A stretch of 64,000 nt of DNA from Gottschalkia acidurici 9a (lineage in GTDB: Bacteria > Bacillota > Clostridia > Tissierellales > Gottschalkiaceae). Made by a program: the position numbers and the translations under genes. Under the pieces are notes generated by a model, which saw nothing but the letters and a program-made list of their open reading frames with translations, had not been told where the DNA came from and searched no databases. The stretch is from positions 679,115 through 743,114 of the forward strand of contig NC_018664.1 in the NCBI RefSeq assembly GCF_000299355.1, written 5' to 3'. This document shows positions 51,094-60,484 of this stretch, piece by piece (within the stretch, counting starts at the first letter, position 1; each line of letters begins with the position of its first letter).

Positions 51094-51230
51094 GTGAAAA
51101 ATGGGTTCAACTATAATTCACTATATTTTATAGAAAGGATTTCTATATAATGATATTAGGACTTTCTATAAGACAATGTGCAGAAGAAGTTAGTGTAGGT
51201 GTTAAGACATCATTTTTTTATGTATTATAG
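51094..51230 (+). pseudogene. IS1595-family transposase N-terminal remnant
   Basis: In one frame: NCEKWVQL, stop, FTIFYRKDFYI, then MILGLSIRQCAEEVSVGVKTSFFYVL. The last block matches the helix-turn-helix start of IS1595-type transposases (LSIRxxAExxxxSxKTSFxWRHK). The DDE domain is absent. Only a fragment remains. Confidence 0.6.
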
Positions 51231-51430
51231 AATATTTCTTCAACTAAGGAAAAAGAATAAAAAAGCAGAAATAGATATATTGAGTTAGCTTAAAATTATG
51301 AAATTCTCAATATAACTGTTCTTTGTTAGTAAATCATCCAATAAGGTTTATAATGTAAGAAAGTTCGCAATTATCATATAGTGTGAAACAATCAACTGTA
51401 AATGAAAAAACAATAATATTCTTTGAAAAC
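51231..51430. other. Gap between IS remnant and inverted repeat
   Basis: No intact gene. A CTTTGAAAACTGAATAATA-like string starts the inverted repeat at 51421. I cannot say more. Confidence 0.4.
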
Positions 51431-52062
51431 TGAATAATACAGTGTTTAAAAGCTAGCATGTTTTTCATCTATCTATAAAATATATAGAAAATATGGTATA
51501 ATTTTAATGTTGGTTAAGTCGCAATAGTTAGATCTGATGGACTAATAAAAAGAGGTGCTAATAGATGTGGATATTAGGGAAAATATAAAATCATTAAAAA
51601 TTAACATACAAAACAATAAAATTATAAGCTCAATTGTTCTAATTCTTAATTTAATATATCCAGTTATTTTGATATTGAATATGAATAATATTGGTATAGA
51701 TAGCGATTTAAACTTCTATTCTTGTTTATGGGTAGGGTTTTATAGTTCTATTTTCTCAATTGTTTTTGTTAAGAAAGATATAGTTAGCACATCATTGATT
51801 ATAATTAATATGTTTATTGTTTCATTTACACTCATTATATCATTAATGGGTGGGATATTAGGCTTATTAAGTACAATTATTATGATGATTTTCCCATTCA
51901 CACCAGATAGATGGATTTCTGAATTAATAGATTTTTATTATCATAGACAATAAAAATCTAATTTTTCAAGGCGCATTTCTCGTGTTATTGTTAGTTCACA
52001 ATGTTATTATTAGACGTAATGATTACAAAATAAAATAATTACTTAAAACACCGTATTATTCA
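51431..52062. repeat. Inverted-repeat-flanked accessory segment
   Basis: TGAATAATACAGTGTT at 51431-51446 recurs inverted at 52047-52062 with one mismatch. A direct repeat AGTCGCAATA lies at 51517-51526 and 52087-52096. Between them is one membrane-protein gene and little else. It could be a non-autonomous mobile segment. Confidence 0.45.
51567..51953 (+). CDS. Unknown four-helix membrane protein
   Basis: About 128 residues from GTG 51567, or 132 from GTG 51555; AGAGGTG overlaps the upper choice, so the start is unsettled. Hydrophobic segments: IISSIVLILNLIYPVILIL, CLWVGFYSSIFSIVFV, SLIIINMFIVSFTLIISL and GGILGLLSTIIMMIF. It ends with FTPDRWISELIDFYYHRQ. Its codon use is T-richer than its neighbours. 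It lies inside an inverted-repeat pair and next to a transposase remnant, so acquisition is likely. No family recognised. Confidence 0.55.
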   Translation: MDIRENIKSLKINIQNNKIISSIVLILNLIYPVILILNMNNIGIDSDLNFYSCLWVGFYSSIFSIVFVKKDIVSTSLIIINMFIVSFTLIISLMGGILGLLSTIIMMIFPFTPDRWISELIDFYYHRQ

Positions 52063-52085
52063 AAATTGAATTTTACGGTGTTTTT
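52045..52085 (+). terminator. Terminator-like hairpin with AACACCGTA / TACGGTGTT
   Basis: 11-bp arms, AT loop and T-run, about 95 bases after the membrane-protein gene. Confidence 0.6.
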
Positions 52086-52122
52086 GAGTCGCAATACAAA
52101 TATATTACGAATTAAACATTAT

Positions 52123-52167
52123 AAAAATAGCTAGATATTCCATGTTCCAATAGTTCTAGCTATTTTT
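52123..52167. terminator. Bidirectional terminator for the NitT permease gene
   Basis: 13-bp arms AAAAATAGCTAGA / TCTAGCTATTTTT with T-runs on both exits. Confidence 0.75.
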
Positions 52168-52222
52168 ATTGCTTATTTATCACACAATTGTCTAACTGAG
52201 ACTTATCATTATATAATAAGCT

Positions 52223-53035
52223 TTATTGTCTCCACTTTATAAATTTCTTTTCTACTATAGCTATTCCTTTATACATAATAGCAGCAAGAACTGCTAATAT
52301 AATAACACTCATCATAACTAAGTCTAGCTTAAATACTTGACCGCCATAAACTATTAAATATCCTATACCGGCACGAGAAACTAAGAATTCACCAACTATA
52401 ACTCCAACCCAAGCAAGACCGATATTTACTTTTATAGTACTTATTATAGAAGGAACACTGGCAGGTAACACTAATTTTCTTAGTATTTGAAATTTAGTTG
52501 CTCCAAATGTTTCAAGCATTTTTATACTATTCTCATCCACTTCTTTAAAGCTAGTATATATATTCATGATCGTTATAACGATTGATAATGTAACAGCAGT
52601 TACTATAATACCTGCATAACCAGCACCTACCCATATTATAATAATAGGAGCTAATGCAGTTTTAGGTAAACTATTTAAAATTACTAAATAAGGATCAAGC
52701 ACAATAGCTAAGAAATCTGACCACCATAATATTATAGCTATTATAATCCCAAGAATAGTTCCAATTAAGAAACCTATTACAGTTTCCATAACGGATATAC
52801 CTATATGTTTAAACAAGGTACCATCGCTAAGGAACGATATAAATAGTTTATAGATTTCATAAGGGGAACTAGTAAGAAATGTGTCTACCCATTTTAATCT
52901 AGCAGCTAATTCCCATAAGGCTAAAAATACTACTAAGATTAAAATTTGAGTTAAAAAAATGGCTCTTTTTCTAGTCTTATAGTTCTTTAAGAATTTTTGT
53001 TGTTCCTTGCTAATTTCTTTATTCGACATGAACAT
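52223..53035 (-). CDS. ABC transporter permease, NitT/TauT family
   Basis: 270 residues and six predicted helices, with the EAA-like loop KMLETFGATKFQILRKLVLPASVP. The relatives SsuC, TauC and ThiX transport nitrate, sulfonate, taurine or pyrimidine precursors. It starts within the ATPase gene (about 17-base overlap), so the two are translated together. The substrate-binding protein is absent from the window. The gene ends before a bidirectional terminator. Confidence 0.9.
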   Translation of the reverse strand: MFMSNKEISKEQQKFLKNYKTRKRAIFLTQILILVVFLALWELAARLKWVDTFLTSSPYEIYKLFISFLSDGTLFKHIGISVMETVIGFLIGTILGIIIAIILWWSDFLAIVLDPYLVILNSLPKTALAPIIIIWVGAGYAGIIVTAVTLSIVITIMNIYTSFKEVDENSIKMLETFGATKFQILRKLVLPASVPSIISTIKVNIGLAWVGVIVGEFLVSRAGIGYLIVYGGQVFKLDLVMMSVIILAVLAAIMYKGIAIVEKKFIKWRQ

Positions 53036-53807
53036 CCAGCTCCTTCCATATTTTGTTGAAATAAAGTCTAAATTCAGGAGCTTCTCTACACTTAAGAGGA
53101 GTATTTACACCATTATTGCAAGTCAAGTCTATATCTATTATTTCTTTTATACTAGCAGGTCGCTTAGTTAATATAACTACTCTGTCACCCATAGAAATTG
53201 CTTCTGCAATATCATGAGTTATCATAAAAGCAGTTTTATTTTCATTCTTTAATATGGATGATATTTCATCAGCAATACCTAATCTAGTATGGTAGTCAAG
53301 TGCAGAAAAAGGTTCATCTAAAAGCAAAATATCAGGTTTTGTTGCTAGCGTTCTTATAAGAGCTACACGTTGCCTCATTCCACCAGATAATTGTCTAGGA
53401 TAGTGATGCTTAAATTCTGAAAGTCCATAAGTCTCTAGCAATTTTTCTGCAAAAGCTATATTTTCATCGGTTAATTTATTCTGTATTTCAAGACCGATAA
53501 GTACATTATCTAGTATAGTTCTCCACTCAAAAAGATAATCACGTTGGAACATATAGCCTATGTCTTTATTAGGTCCAGTAACTTTCTTGCCATTGACTAA
53601 AACGTTTCCACTAGTAGGTTTTAATAAACCTGCTATTATTGAGAATAAAGTGGATTTACCACATCCACTAGGTCCAACCATTGTGACAATTTCCCCACTA
53701 AAAATATCTAAAGAAATATTATTAATAGCCAAAGTTTCGCCATCTAAAGTATGATAAGTCATACCTATATTTTTGAGCTCAACAATTTTCTTACCTCCCA
53801 TATGCAT
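53019..53807 (-). CDS. ABC transporter ATP-binding protein, NitT/TauT family
   Basis: 262 residues. Walker A GPSGCGKST, Q-loop YMFQRDYLFEWRT, signature LSGGMRQR, Walker B ILLLDEPFSALD and switch His in MITHDIAEA. The Trp after the Q-loop is typical of TauB/SsuB. It powers the permease encoded downstream. ATG 53807 or the ATG two codons later are both plausible behind AAGGAG. A likely substrate is a sulfonate, nitrate or HMP-type precursor, but this is not fixed by the sequence. Confidence 0.93.
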   Translation of the reverse strand: MHMGGKKIVELKNIGMTYHTLDGETLAINNISLDIFSGEIVTMVGPSGCGKSTLFSIIAGLLKPTSGNVLVNGKKVTGPNKDIGYMFQRDYLFEWRTILDNVLIGLEIQNKLTDENIAFAEKLLETYGLSEFKHHYPRQLSGGMRQRVALIRTLATKPDILLLDEPFSALDYHTRLGIADEISSILKNENKTAFMITHDIAEAISMGDRVVILTKRPASIKEIIDIDLTCNNGVNTPLKCREAPEFRLYFNKIWKELDVHVE

Positions 53808-53986
53808 CTTCTCCTTTAAATAAAATTCGTATGATTATCATATTCAGAATGAGTAAATATGTGAACTATATACCGTAAAATAGTAATTAATCTAAATATT
53901 TTGTAACGAATATAAACAGCTTTTATATTATATATTAGGATATCTTTGTCACAAGATGTTTTATGAAATTAAAGGAGATGTTGTAA

Positions 53987-54502
53987 ATGGCAGAACCATC
54001 ATGTATAAGAGACAGTAATGGCGATAAGAGGTTAGGCTGGAAGGTTGAATTGACTTCACCAGCCCCTTCAGCTACTCAATCTAATACTTTTAGTTATAGA
54101 TTAACCAATATTGATGATACAAATGATTTAAATAGTGTAGAGATATGCCTGTGTTCTTCACTGAGTCTTCAAGAATTAAGAGATTTGCTAGAAGATTGTA
54201 GTGCTATTGTCACATATGACGATGGTAGTACAAGAGAAGCGCAATGTGATGTTCAAAGTTCACAAGATATTGTTGACTGTAGTGTAGGATTAAGAGTAAG
54301 GGGCATACCTGCAGCAGGACAAAGGGGCCAAACTCAAATTAATATAACAATGACTTTCACTGAACCTCTCCAAGTATCACCTGTTAGAGTTGGAATTAGA
54401 GGACGTGGTCAAGGTGCACCTAGAGAAGAATGGGAAGATATATGTGGACCTGGTTGTCCAGTAATACCGCCACCACCACCAAGTCGTAAGATAATGCTAT
54501 AA
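53987..54502 (+). CDS. Cys-containing protein of unknown function, possible spore surface
   Basis: 171 residues, no signal peptide or membrane helix. Several Cys (CIRD, CLCSS, CSAIV, CDV, CSV and a CGPGC near the end) and a PPPPPP track near residue 161-166. Middle region beta-rich (INITMTFTEPLQVSPVRV). It follows AAAGGAGATG. Together with the clostripain-like gene and the next Cys-rich gene it forms a same-strand cluster. Such composition fits a surface or exosporium component, but I cannot assign a family. Confidence 0.6.
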   Translation: MAEPSCIRDSNGDKRLGWKVELTSPAPSATQSNTFSYRLTNIDDTNDLNSVEICLCSSLSLQELRDLLEDCSAIVTYDDGSTREAQCDVQSSQDIVDCSVGLRVRGIPAAGQRGQTQINITMTFTEPLQVSPVRVGIRGRGQGAPREEWEDICGPGCPVIPPPPPSRKIML

Positions 54503-54510
54503 ATTAAAAT

Positions 54511-54540
54511 AATACTCCCACTTGTACGAGTGGGAGTATT
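54511..54540 (+). terminator. Hairpin after the Cys-rich gene
   Basis: 12-bp perfect arms AATACTCCCACT / AGTGGGAGTATT. The plus-strand T-run is poor, so it may work in the minus direction or only pause. Confidence 0.55.
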
Positions 54541-54770
54541 AAAACTTCTAGAAGGTATGCATTAGATTACAAATATAATTGTCATTTTTAATAATAATAG
54601 CTATATGAACTATAGAAATATATAAATATTAGCACTAACAAGAGTATTGTTTATAACGGATTCGACTGGGGTCAGAAAGTTGTATAGTTAATCTAAATAT
54701 AAAAAGAAAAGCGGATAAAAATAAAAAGCTTTATTTACTAAGAAAATATCTGAAAGAAAGTGATAATATC

Positions 54771-56071
54771 ATGAAAGAAGCATCTAATTCTATCAATAAT
54801 ATATTAAAGAAATTAAAAGACAAGAAAGAGTGGACAGTATTAGTCTATGGTAATGGAAACAATGAATTAGAGCCAGAAATTTATGAAGTATTTTCTAAAA
54901 TTAATGATGAAGTGGTAAATGAAAGTATTAGAGTCATTACCCAACTAGCCAGAGCACCACAAAGTCTGGTAAAGCTACTAAGACCTACTTTATTAAGAAG
55001 TAATCTAGATAGCTGGCATGGTGTGAAAAGGTATGAAACTACATTAGAAGGTACTACGATAGTAGAGGATTTAGGAAACAGAAATATGGCAGATCCTTAT
55101 ACTTTATATGAATTTATAACGTGGGGTATTACCAACTATCCATCTAATAATGTAATGCTTATATTATCAGGTCATGGTGCAGGATTTGCTGGTATGATGA
55201 CTGATTTAGCTAATGATCATCCATTTATAATGTCTATGAATGGTATATGTAGTGCTATTTACAATAGTAAGCAAAAGACTAATAAGAATATAGATTGCAT
55301 ACTGTTAGATGCATGCTATATGAATATGATAGAAATATGGTATGAACTTGCATTAATCTCCAATAGTCCTGTCGACTATATTTTAGTGCCATCTAAAAAT
55401 GTGCCAATTGAGGGATTACCATATCATTTAGTAATTAGATATCTACAAGAAGAATGTAACAATAAAAAGAAATATTAGAAATATTAACAAATACAACTCA
55501 AAGCTTTAACTTAGAAGATAAAAGCAATAAATTACTATTGGTGAATCTGAATAAAAGTAAATTTACCAGTCTAAAAGATTCTATAGATAGATTCTCCTAT
55601 GCGCATATATATAAGGACAAAAAACTCATAGAGAAGATAAGAGGAAGAATGTTAGAGCCTGCTGTGAATATTTTATATCTAGAGAAAATTTTCAATAAAG
55701 ATAATAATAAATATGAAATAAAAGAAGAATTTGAAAATATAATAGAGTCTAATGAAATATCTAAGTATACTCAAGAAATAGAGAACGGTCCAAGTGTTTA
55801 CCTACCTAAAAATAATATACAATATGATCCAGTAAAAAGTTATTATCGTAATATGAGATTTCTAGAAAACAATAGATGGCTAAATATAATAGAGAATGAG
55901 TATACAAAAGATTATTATGAAAATCTAGAGAGAGATAATTTTTACGACAAACTCCCTACACCTAGACCCATTCCCATAGTAAATGTTATATCTGTAATAC
56001 TAGAACAAAATCCAAATCTTAGTCAAAGTGAAGCATATGAAATTATACTTGAACTAGGATGGCGAACATAG
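54771..56071 (+). pseudogene. Clostripain-family (C11) cysteine peptidase, split by a one-base shift
   Basis: Two frames make one protein. The first (54771-55478) holds the C11 catalytic pair: His in LILSGHGAG and Cys in LLDACYMNM, and stops after CNNKKKY. Coding sequence resumes one frame over, as KEILEILTNTTQSFNLEDKSNKLLLVNLNKSKF, through to 56071. An extra A in the A-run 55464-55468 would join them. Total about 430 residues, near the family norm. No signal peptide is seen. It sits among Cys-rich small proteins that it might process. The break may be a sequence error or a recent mutation. Confidence 0.75.
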
Positions 56072-56073
56072 TA

Positions 56074-56110
56074 ACAATTTGAATTGTACAACCATATAAT
56101 ATAATGAATA
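56074..56110 (+). promoter_or_regulatory. Sigma-K-like promoter for the 133-aa gene
   Basis: AC near 56073-56074, 17 bases, CATATAATA at 56092-56100. This fits the sigma-K pattern closely. The gene starts 80 bases downstream. Confidence 0.4.
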
Positions 56111-56180
56111 GAATGAATTATATTCGCTAAAATCCTAGTAATTTATTTATATTGTATTATATAGAGGGAGAGGATTATAA

Positions 56181-56582
56181 ATGGCATATATGTTAAATTC
56201 AAAAGTTATATGTGATATACCAGGTTCTCTAGATTGTCAACAAATTGATACTGGTGAAATAGAAATAAGAAGTGTTAATGATATAGTAATCCATGGTAGA
56301 GTTGTAGACTGTCAAGGAGATGGAATAGAAGGTGCAGTAGTTAAAATATTCCGTAGACGTGATAATGGCACACTAAGAGCTATTGACCATACTTTCAGTG
56401 GTTGTGAAGGATTTTATATGATAAACATACCAAGGGATGGAAATGATCCAATAGTAGTTATGACTTCTGCTTCAACTTGTAATGCACCAGAACAATGCTC
56501 TGGGGAACAGTGTGACTTAGAATGTAACGGATCAGGTGAGGACAAAGGAAAATGTAGAAGTAGTAAAAGAGCATATAAATAG
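56181..56582 (+). CDS. Carboxypeptidase-regulatory-like (Ig-fold) protein with Cys-rich tail
   Basis: 133 residues. Residues 30-95 form a CarboxypepD_reg-like beta sandwich: IVIHGRVVDCQGDGIEGAVVKIFRR ... GCEGFYMINIPRDG. The C-terminal tail is Cys-rich (CNAPEQCSGEQCDLECNGSG). Such domains often occur in surface and spore-envelope proteins. The sigma-K-like promoter upstream supports, but does not prove, sporulation expression. GGGAGAGG precedes ATG. No membrane helix. Confidence 0.7.
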   Translation: MAYMLNSKVICDIPGSLDCQQIDTGEIEIRSVNDIVIHGRVVDCQGDGIEGAVVKIFRRRDNGTLRAIDHTFSGCEGFYMINIPRDGNDPIVVMTSASTCNAPEQCSGEQCDLECNGSGEDKGKCRSSKRAYK

Positions 56583-56589
56583 TTAGATA

Positions 56590-56628
56590 AAAAAGCTTTG
56601 TAGAAACTATATTACAAGGCTTTTTAAA
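56590..56628 (+). terminator. Terminator before truA
   Basis: AAAAAGCTTTGTA / TACAAGGCTTTTT stem with T-run. Confidence 0.7.
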
Positions 56629-56651
56629 ATAAAATTATAATAAAAAAAATA

Positions 56652-56680
56652 TTGACAAGAATAAATATGAATAATAGTAT
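56652..56680 (+). promoter_or_regulatory. Promoter of truA
   Basis: TTGACA at 56652-56657, 17-bp spacer, TAGTAT at 56675-56680. Confidence 0.65.
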
Positions 56681-56714
56681 TACTCACATAGAGTTACTTT
56701 TAGGAGGATTGTAA

Positions 56715-57470
56715 TTGAGAAATATAAAATTAACTATAAAATATGATGGATCTAGATACAAAGGATGGCAAAGGCAAGAAAATACTGATATGACAGTGCA
56801 GGAAAAAATAGAGAACGTACTTAAAAGAATTACAAACGAAAACATAGAAATAATAGGATCAGGAAGAACTGATGCAGGTGTTCATGCTATAGGACAAGTA
56901 GCAAATTTTAAAACTGAAAGTGATATGTCTTTAAAAGAGATTAAAAAGTATTTTAGTATATATCTACCTGATGACATAGTAATTGATAGAGTGGAAGAGG
57001 TAGAGGAAAGATTTCACTCAAGATATAATGCTATATCTAAAAAGTACTTATATAAAATATGGAATGGGGACAACTTAGACCCTTTTTCAAGAAAATATTC
57101 AGTTCATATAGAACAATCATTAAACTTAGAAAAGATGAGAAAAGGTGCTGGCTATTTAATAGGAGAACATGATTTCACAAGCTTTACGACAGATAAGTCT
57201 AAGAAGAAATCTAAAGTAAGAACCATATACTCTATAGATATAACTAAAAATGATAAATCAGTGGAAATCTTGTTTCATGGAAATGGATTTTTATATAACA
57301 TGGTAAGAATAATAGTAGCAACACTCATAGATGTGGGACTAGAGAAGTCAAAGCCTGAGAATGTATTAAAAATATTAGAAGGAAAAAATAGAGCATTAGC
57401 AGGAGATACAGCCGTAGCAAAAGGATTATATCTACTGGAAGTAGAATATAAAAATTCTAAAAATGAATAA
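56715..57470 (+). CDS. truA: tRNA pseudouridine(38-40) synthase TruA
   Basis: 251 residues, typical length. Converts uridines 38-40 of the tRNA anticodon arm to pseudouridine. The catalytic Asp lies in SGRTDAGVHA near residue 52. Other family blocks: KYDGSRYKGWQRQ at the N-terminus, HSRYNAISKKYLYKI and FLYNMVRIIV. TTG 56715 lies behind TAGGAGG. In other Firmicutes truA is in the ribosomal-protein region; here it is between surface-protein genes and a glutamate-synthase-like gene. Confidence 0.96.
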   Translation: MRNIKLTIKYDGSRYKGWQRQENTDMTVQEKIENVLKRITNENIEIIGSGRTDAGVHAIGQVANFKTESDMSLKEIKKYFSIYLPDDIVIDRVEEVEERFHSRYNAISKKYLYKIWNGDNLDPFSRKYSVHIEQSLNLEKMRKGAGYLIGEHDFTSFTTDKSKKKSKVRTIYSIDITKNDKSVEILFHGNGFLYNMVRIIVATLIDVGLEKSKPENVLKILEGKNRALAGDTAVAKGLYLLEVEYKNSKNE

Positions 57471-57527
57471 TTAACACAATATAGACAAACACTAAGTTTA
57501 CTTACTATACTTAAATGAGGTGTTAAT

Positions 57528-58862
57528 ATGTTAAGTTCATTATTACTAAGAATATTAGATCCTGTAGCAGATGATATTACAAGAACGTTACTAACAGAGG
57601 ATTATGCTAATAATCCATATGTATTAGTAACAGCTGCCCAAAAACTTACCATGAAAGCATTAATAGAAACCACTATGAGAGCAGAGACGGGTAAAGTACT
57701 AGGGTTACCTTATGGAAGCAATATAAATCTTTCACCATGGGAGAAAATCTTATTAAATCCCAGACAATTATTTGAACTTCCAACTGAAAGCTTAAAAGAT
57801 ATAAATATGAATGTAACTATTGGTAAAAATGCTAAAAAACCATTGAATCTAGATATACCTATAATGGTAACAGGTATGTCTTATGGGGGTTCACTGAGTC
57901 TTAAAATGAAGATGGCTATAGCAAAGGGTACAGCTATGGCAGGTACGTCTACTAACACGGGCGAATCAGCAGTTTCACAAGAAGTTAGAAAAAGTGCAAA
58001 GTATTTGATAGGACAATATAATCGTGGTGGACTTATGACAAGTGATGAAATGTTAAGTCAACTGGATGCTATAGAAGTACAATTAGGTCAAGGTGCATGG
58101 GGTGGAGCAGTAGAGTCAACTAAATACTCAGATAAGATAGATGAACACCTAAGAGGAGTATGGAACTTAAAAGAGGGCGAAGATAGCACTATATACTCTA
58201 GAATGCCACAACCACCAGTAAACTCAACCCAAGACATAATAAAGTTAGTCAATAAGTTAAAACAAGACTATGACGTACCAATAGGAATAAAGATAGCTGG
58301 AACAGATTTCATAGAAAATGAATTAACAGTTATATCTAATACTAATGCTGACTTTATAGTAATAGATGGTTCTGAAGGTGGAACAGCAGTAGCTCCACCA
58401 ACACTTGCAGATAATGTGGGATTGCCAACATTACATACACTTAGCAGAACTATAACTTGGCTTGAGAAACATAATCTAAAGGATAAGTTTGATGTAATAG
58501 TAGCGGGTGGATTAGCTACACCTGGACATTTCCTTAAAGCATTAGCATTAGGAGCAAATGCAGTATATATAGGCTCTACAGCAGTATTTGCAGTAGTTCA
58601 AGCTCAATCTACAAAGGTTACACCAGAGTCACCACCTACACAATTAGCCTTACATGATGGAAAATATGCGGATAAATTAGATGTAGATTTAGGAGCAAAT
58701 CATCTTAAGAATTTTTTAAATTCATGTGTAGAGGAAATGAAGCTAGCACTACAAGCTACAGGAAAAAGACATGTAAATGAACTAACTAAAGAAGATCTAG
58801 TTACTGTAGATAAAGATGTAGCGGAATTTTTACAAATAAGATATGCAGGAACTGCAAGATAA
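57528..58862 (+). CDS. FMN-binding glutamate-synthase-like protein
   Basis: 444 residues with a single glutamate-synthase central-type FMN barrel. The typical blocks are IMVTGMSYGGSLS, STNTGESAV, GQGAWGG, VPIGIKIAGTDFIE, IDGSEGGTAVAPP and GGLATPGHFLKALALGANAV. Cysteine ligands for a 3Fe-4S cluster (as in GltB) are not present. The role of these stand-alone proteins is unknown; they are common in clostridia. The N-terminal 40 residues are helical. The GAGGTG site precedes ATG 57528. Confidence 0.88.
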   Translation: MLSSLLLRILDPVADDITRTLLTEDYANNPYVLVTAAQKLTMKALIETTMRAETGKVLGLPYGSNINLSPWEKILLNPRQLFELPTESLKDINMNVTIGKNAKKPLNLDIPIMVTGMSYGGSLSLKMKMAIAKGTAMAGTSTNTGESAVSQEVRKSAKYLIGQYNRGGLMTSDEMLSQLDAIEVQLGQGAWGGAVESTKYSDKIDEHLRGVWNLKEGEDSTIYSRMPQPPVNSTQDIIKLVNKLKQDYDVPIGIKIAGTDFIENELTVISNTNADFIVIDGSEGGTAVAPPTLADNVGLPTLHTLSRTITWLEKHNLKDKFDVIVAGGLATPGHFLKALALGANAVYIGSTAVFAVVQAQSTKVTPESPPTQLALHDGKYADKLDVDLGANHLKNFLNSCVEEMKLALQATGKRHVNELTKEDLVTVDKDVAEFLQIRYAGTAR

Positions 58863-58876
58863 TTATGAATCACAAA

Positions 58877-58918
58877 AATAGTTGGTGTATAATATATTAT
58901 ACACCAACTATTTTTTTT
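58877..58918 (+). terminator. Terminator after the glutamate-synthase-like gene
   Basis: Perfect long stem AAATAGTTGGTGTATAATA with its complement, then eight T. Confidence 0.9.
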
Positions 58919-59012
58919 GAATATCAAATGAAAAAATAAAAACTGACAAACTATGTCTATTTATAGTACAATATAGTGGTTAATTAAAACTTAATAAAAG
59001 CGGAGTGATAGA

Positions 59013-59738
59013 ATGAAAATTTATATAGTAAAAAGCTATGAAGAGTTAAGTAAAAAGTCAGCTAATATAGTTGCAAGTCAAGTAATATTAAAGCCTAACA
59101 GTGTATTAGGATTAGCTACAGGAAGTACACCAGAAGGACTATATAAAGAACTTATAAAGCTTTATAACAAAGAAGTTGTGGACTTTAAAGATGTGAATAC
59201 ATTTAATTTAGATGAATACTACGGTATACATAGACACAATCCTCAAAGTTACTATTACTATATGAGAAATAATCTTCTAGATCATATTAATATAGAGAAA
59301 AATAATATAAATATACCTCATGGATTAGCTGAGGATGTAGAGGCTCACTGCATGGAATATGAAGAGTCTATTAAAAAATTAGGGGGAATAGACCTACAAA
59401 TACTTGGTATAGGAAGAAATGGACATGTAGGATTCAATGAACCTGGAGATGACTTTAAAGCAAAAACACACTTAGTGGAACTACAAGAAGAAACAATAAA
59501 AGATAATTCAAGATTCTTTGAAAAACCAGAAGAGGTTCCAACTAAAGCTATAAGTATGGGAATAAAAACTATAATGAGTGCACGAAAAATACTTTTAATA
59601 GCTAATGGAGAAGGAAAAGCAAAAGCTATTTATGACACTATTAAAGGACCTATAACTCCTAAAGTTCCAGCATCAATATTACAGCTTCATAAAGATGTAA
59701 CTGTAATAATAGATGAAGCAGCAGGAAAACTATTATAA
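59013..59738 (+). CDS. nagB: Glucosamine-6-phosphate deaminase
   Basis: 241 residues. Converts glucosamine-6-phosphate to fructose-6-phosphate and ammonia, feeding amino sugars from wall or host glycans into glycolysis. Signature GLATGSTPEGLYKEL, FNLDEYYGI and the active-site GIGRNGHVGFNEPG. ATG 59013 follows GCGGAGTGAT. nagA is not seen nearby. The neighbours are unrelated, so it is probably a single unit. Confidence 0.96.
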   Translation: MKIYIVKSYEELSKKSANIVASQVILKPNSVLGLATGSTPEGLYKELIKLYNKEVVDFKDVNTFNLDEYYGIHRHNPQSYYYYMRNNLLDHINIEKNNINIPHGLAEDVEAHCMEYEESIKKLGGIDLQILGIGRNGHVGFNEPGDDFKAKTHLVELQEETIKDNSRFFEKPEEVPTKAISMGIKTIMSARKILLIANGEGKAKAIYDTIKGPITPKVPASILQLHKDVTVIIDEAAGKLL

Positions 59739-59832
59739 GCTGAGTTTTCTTAACAGTAAGACAAAAGAACTATAAGATACTTATAATATAATTATTACTA
59801 TAAAAGTTCGGAACTAAACCGTGGGGGCAGAG

Positions 59833-60428
59833 ATGCTTGATATGATGAATTTAATTTTTTCAAAAGAATTATTAGAATTATTAGGGTCAATGTTTTTAGA
59901 AGGAAGTTCCTTACCCTTTCCTGGAATTATTGTTGTATTAGCTTTTGGTCATGTTTTGCAACCTACTTTTAAGTATTCTATTTTTATAGCCTTTCTAATG
60001 TCAATAACATATACATTAGCAAGCTTTATACCATACTTTATAGGAAGAAAACTAGGAGTAGGTATTCTTTCTATATTTGATAGAAGGGTTAAAGTAAAGG
60101 CTGCTATAGAAAAGTGTAAAGGTTTAGTGAATAAATATGGCACGATAACCATAGCTATGTCTAGACCCTTTGGATGGGGAAATCAAATATCTTATATAGC
60201 CGGAATTAGCAAAATAAATCCTATAATATACGGTATATTTACGTTTTGCGGTATATATCCTTGGTCACTTATTATGATTAACTTAGGAAGAATATATAAA
60301 GGTGATAAAAGTATAGTGTTCAATATTTTAAAAAATACTCGATATATTTATATGCAGTTGTAGGTATAAGTATAGTCATTTACATGTTAGTAGCTTATAT
60401 AAGATATAGAAACCGATATTGCAAATAA
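59833..60428 (+). pseudogene. DedA/VTT-domain membrane protein, frame-shifted near C-terminus
   Basis: ATG 59833, behind GGGGGCAGAG, starts MLDMMNLIFSKEL. The core has EGSSLPFPGIIVVLAFGH, YTLASFIPYFIGRKLGVGI and SRPFGWGNQISYIAGISKINP, which are typical DedA/SNARE-associated sequences. The main frame stops at 60363. The last helix then appears one frame over: YAVVGISIVIYMLVAYIRYRNRYCK, ending at 60428. Adding one A to the A-run 60330-60335 gives a continuous protein of about 197 residues. DedA proteins are proposed lipid-carrier flippases. Truncation would remove only the last helix. Confidence 0.8.
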
Positions 60429-60484
60429 TTACTATATATATTAGAATATATGCAGATGATAAAAAACTAAAAGGAGTGAAAGCA

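Noticed and set aside
54650-54700. tmRNA-like string GGATTCGACTGGGG upstream of the clostripain-like gene
   Set aside because: No tag reading frame and no acceptor end with CCA follows within 400 bases; the region runs straight into coding sequence.
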